From Candidatus Latescibacterota bacterium (GTDB lineage Bacteria > Krumholzibacteriota > Krumholzibacteriia > Krumholzibacteriales > WJIX01), in NCBI GenBank assembly GCA_030621255.1, contig JAUXHZ010000053.1, positions 1 through 6,838 on the forward strand: a stretch of DNA of 6,838 bases. The letters run 5' to 3'. Each line of letters begins with the position of its first letter. Position 1 is the stretch's first letter. This document shows positions 6,066-6,838 of the stretch, piece by piece. The notes below the pieces were generated by a model. The model had not been told where the DNA came from, did not search any database, and saw nothing but the letters and a program-made list of their open reading frames with translations. The translations under genes were made by a program, and so were the position numbers.

Positions 6066-6838
6066 TTACTTAACATGCAGATTCTTCACTTTACCCCATG
6101 AAGTAGTCTCAGATGGTGTTGTGGGATCCTGCACAGTAGTAAGATAAATATCAGTCACACCGATCACACTGGCCTGAGGAGCCCAATAGGGAGACCCGGA
6201 TGTCGGCCAAGGGTCGTAGATATAGAACTGATCATCATTGAAATCCGCAGTCTGGTTATCATCATAACCTGCAATAATTTTGCAGTGGCCCGAATCGTAC
6301 TCAAGCTCTTCCGGTACACCCATATCCTGAGGCCAAGTTGCGGTATCGATCCACAGAATAATCTGCCGACAATCGATATACAGTTCAGCCATAGCACAAG
6401 TCATCATAGGATTTGGGGTTCCCTGGGGACCATACTGAAATGGTCCAAGAGCAATCGACCATGCAAATGAAGTCTGAATCTCCGGCGGTGTACCACCCAA
6501 TCCAGCAAACATCCCGACTCCGTGAGTTTCAAGTATACCGTTTCCCATAATCTCTCCGCCGGCACTCTTACCATTATCATAGATATCATCCTGCTGAGTA
6601 TTAGGAGCAACCTTTCCTTCATACAACGCGAACATACTGATAGCTCCCGGCGCGCAGTACATATCACAATGGTTACAGCCCGGTGAATGGACGGGATGTG
6701 CAATACCCGCCCCGCACACATTACACCACATGTTTGTATCCTTGTGCTGCCAAACCTGTGTGACCGGGAGGATTTTTATGGTTGCCTGTGCTGATGCAAC
6801 TACTGTCATCAAGAAAACAACAGCAATTACTGCCATTA
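6066..6838 (-). CDS. Secreted probable C39-like papain-fold cysteine peptidase, cysteine-rich (5' end cut)
   Basis: 256 residues are visible from an in-frame ATG at 6836. The frame stays open to the window edge, and the visible start lacks the basic residues of a signal peptide, so the true start is probably outside. Residues 1-18 are a hydrophobic export signal ending in ASAQA. The core resembles peptidase_C39-like proteins: candidate catalytic Cys61 in DMYCAPGAISMF, His184 in SGHCKIIAGYDD, Asp208 in YIYDPW. This assignment rests on motif order and is moderate, not certain. Unusually, two CxxC pairs (C38/C41 and C54/C57) precede Cys61, with histidines at 48 and 50. They suggest a zinc-knuckle or disulfide-linked insert, while the export signal argues for an oxidising compartment. 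No FlgD-like sorting domain follows, unlike the neighbouring protease. The gene has its own terminator. Role: extracytoplasmic peptidase or an inactive relative; substrate unknown. Confidence 0.7.
   Translation of the reverse strand, partial: MAVIAVVFLMTVVASAQATIKILPVTQVWQHKDTNMWCNVCGAGIAHPVHSPGCNHCDMYCAPGAISMFALYEGKVAPNTQQDDIYDNGKSAGGEIMGNGILETHGVGMFAGLGGTPPEIQTSFAWSIALGPFQYGPQGTPNPMMTCAMAELYIDCRQIILWIDTATWPQDMGVPEELEYDSGHCKIIAGYDDNQTADFNDDQFYIYDPWPTSGSPYWAPQASVIGVTDIYLTTVQDPTTPSETTSWGKVKNLHVK

Noticed and set aside
6404..6721. 105-codon minus-strand frame inside the C39-like gene
   Set aside because: The Arg/Leu-rich translation has no recognisable motif, and the main frame has a signal peptide and peptidase-like motifs.

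Overview
The window reads as chromosomal DNA from a Gram-negative (diderm) bacterium, most likely an uncultured lineage of the FCB superphylum (Fibrobacterota, Chlorobiota, Bacteroidota and related candidate phyla). Two observations support this. First, a heptosyltransferase-family gene is followed directly by a Kdo transferase gene, which implies lipopolysaccharide. Second, a secreted protease ends in a FlgD-like, type IX-secretion-like C-terminal domain with the 'NIPNPFNP' signature that is common across FCB lineages. The phylum cannot be fixed from sequence alone.

Layout. Positions 1-682 hold two minus-strand XRE-type regulators in tandem: a complete HTH-cupin protein (122-682) and, 35 bases past its stop codon, the first codons of a second XRE protein cut by the window edge (1-86). 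Positions 683-930 are an AT-rich divergent intergenic region. It holds a plausible minus-strand promoter, an 8-bp-arm inverted repeat just downstream of that promoter's -10 box (candidate autoregulatory operator), and a plausible plus-strand promoter. Positions 931-3304 are a two-gene plus-strand operon for the LPS inner core: a GT9 family heptosyltransferase and the Kdo transferase waaA, 19 bp apart. The waaA stop codon lies only 4 bp from the stop codon of the next gene, which converges on it.

Positions 3309-5834 (minus) encode a large exported multidomain papain-family (C1) cysteine protease: signal peptide, propeptide-like segment, catalytic domain, two beta-sandwich-like modules, an alpha/beta Rossmann-like module, and the FlgD-like sorting domain. 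Positions 5835-6065 hold its ribosome binding site, an extended -10 promoter and the strong rho-independent terminator of the next gene. Positions 6066-6838 (minus, cut at its 5' end) encode a second exported, probable C39-like papain-fold cysteine peptidase with two CxxC motifs before its catalytic Cys.

Together: an envelope-biogenesis operon flanked on one side by a small regulatory operon and on the other by two independently transcribed secreted cysteine proteases. The complete coding frames are open and uninterrupted. I see no RNA genes, insertion sequences, CRISPR arrays or clear signs of horizontal transfer. Nothing here is strong evidence of a new multigene system. The most unusual items are the modular C1 protease, the cysteine-rich C39-like protein next to it, and the paired XRE regulators.
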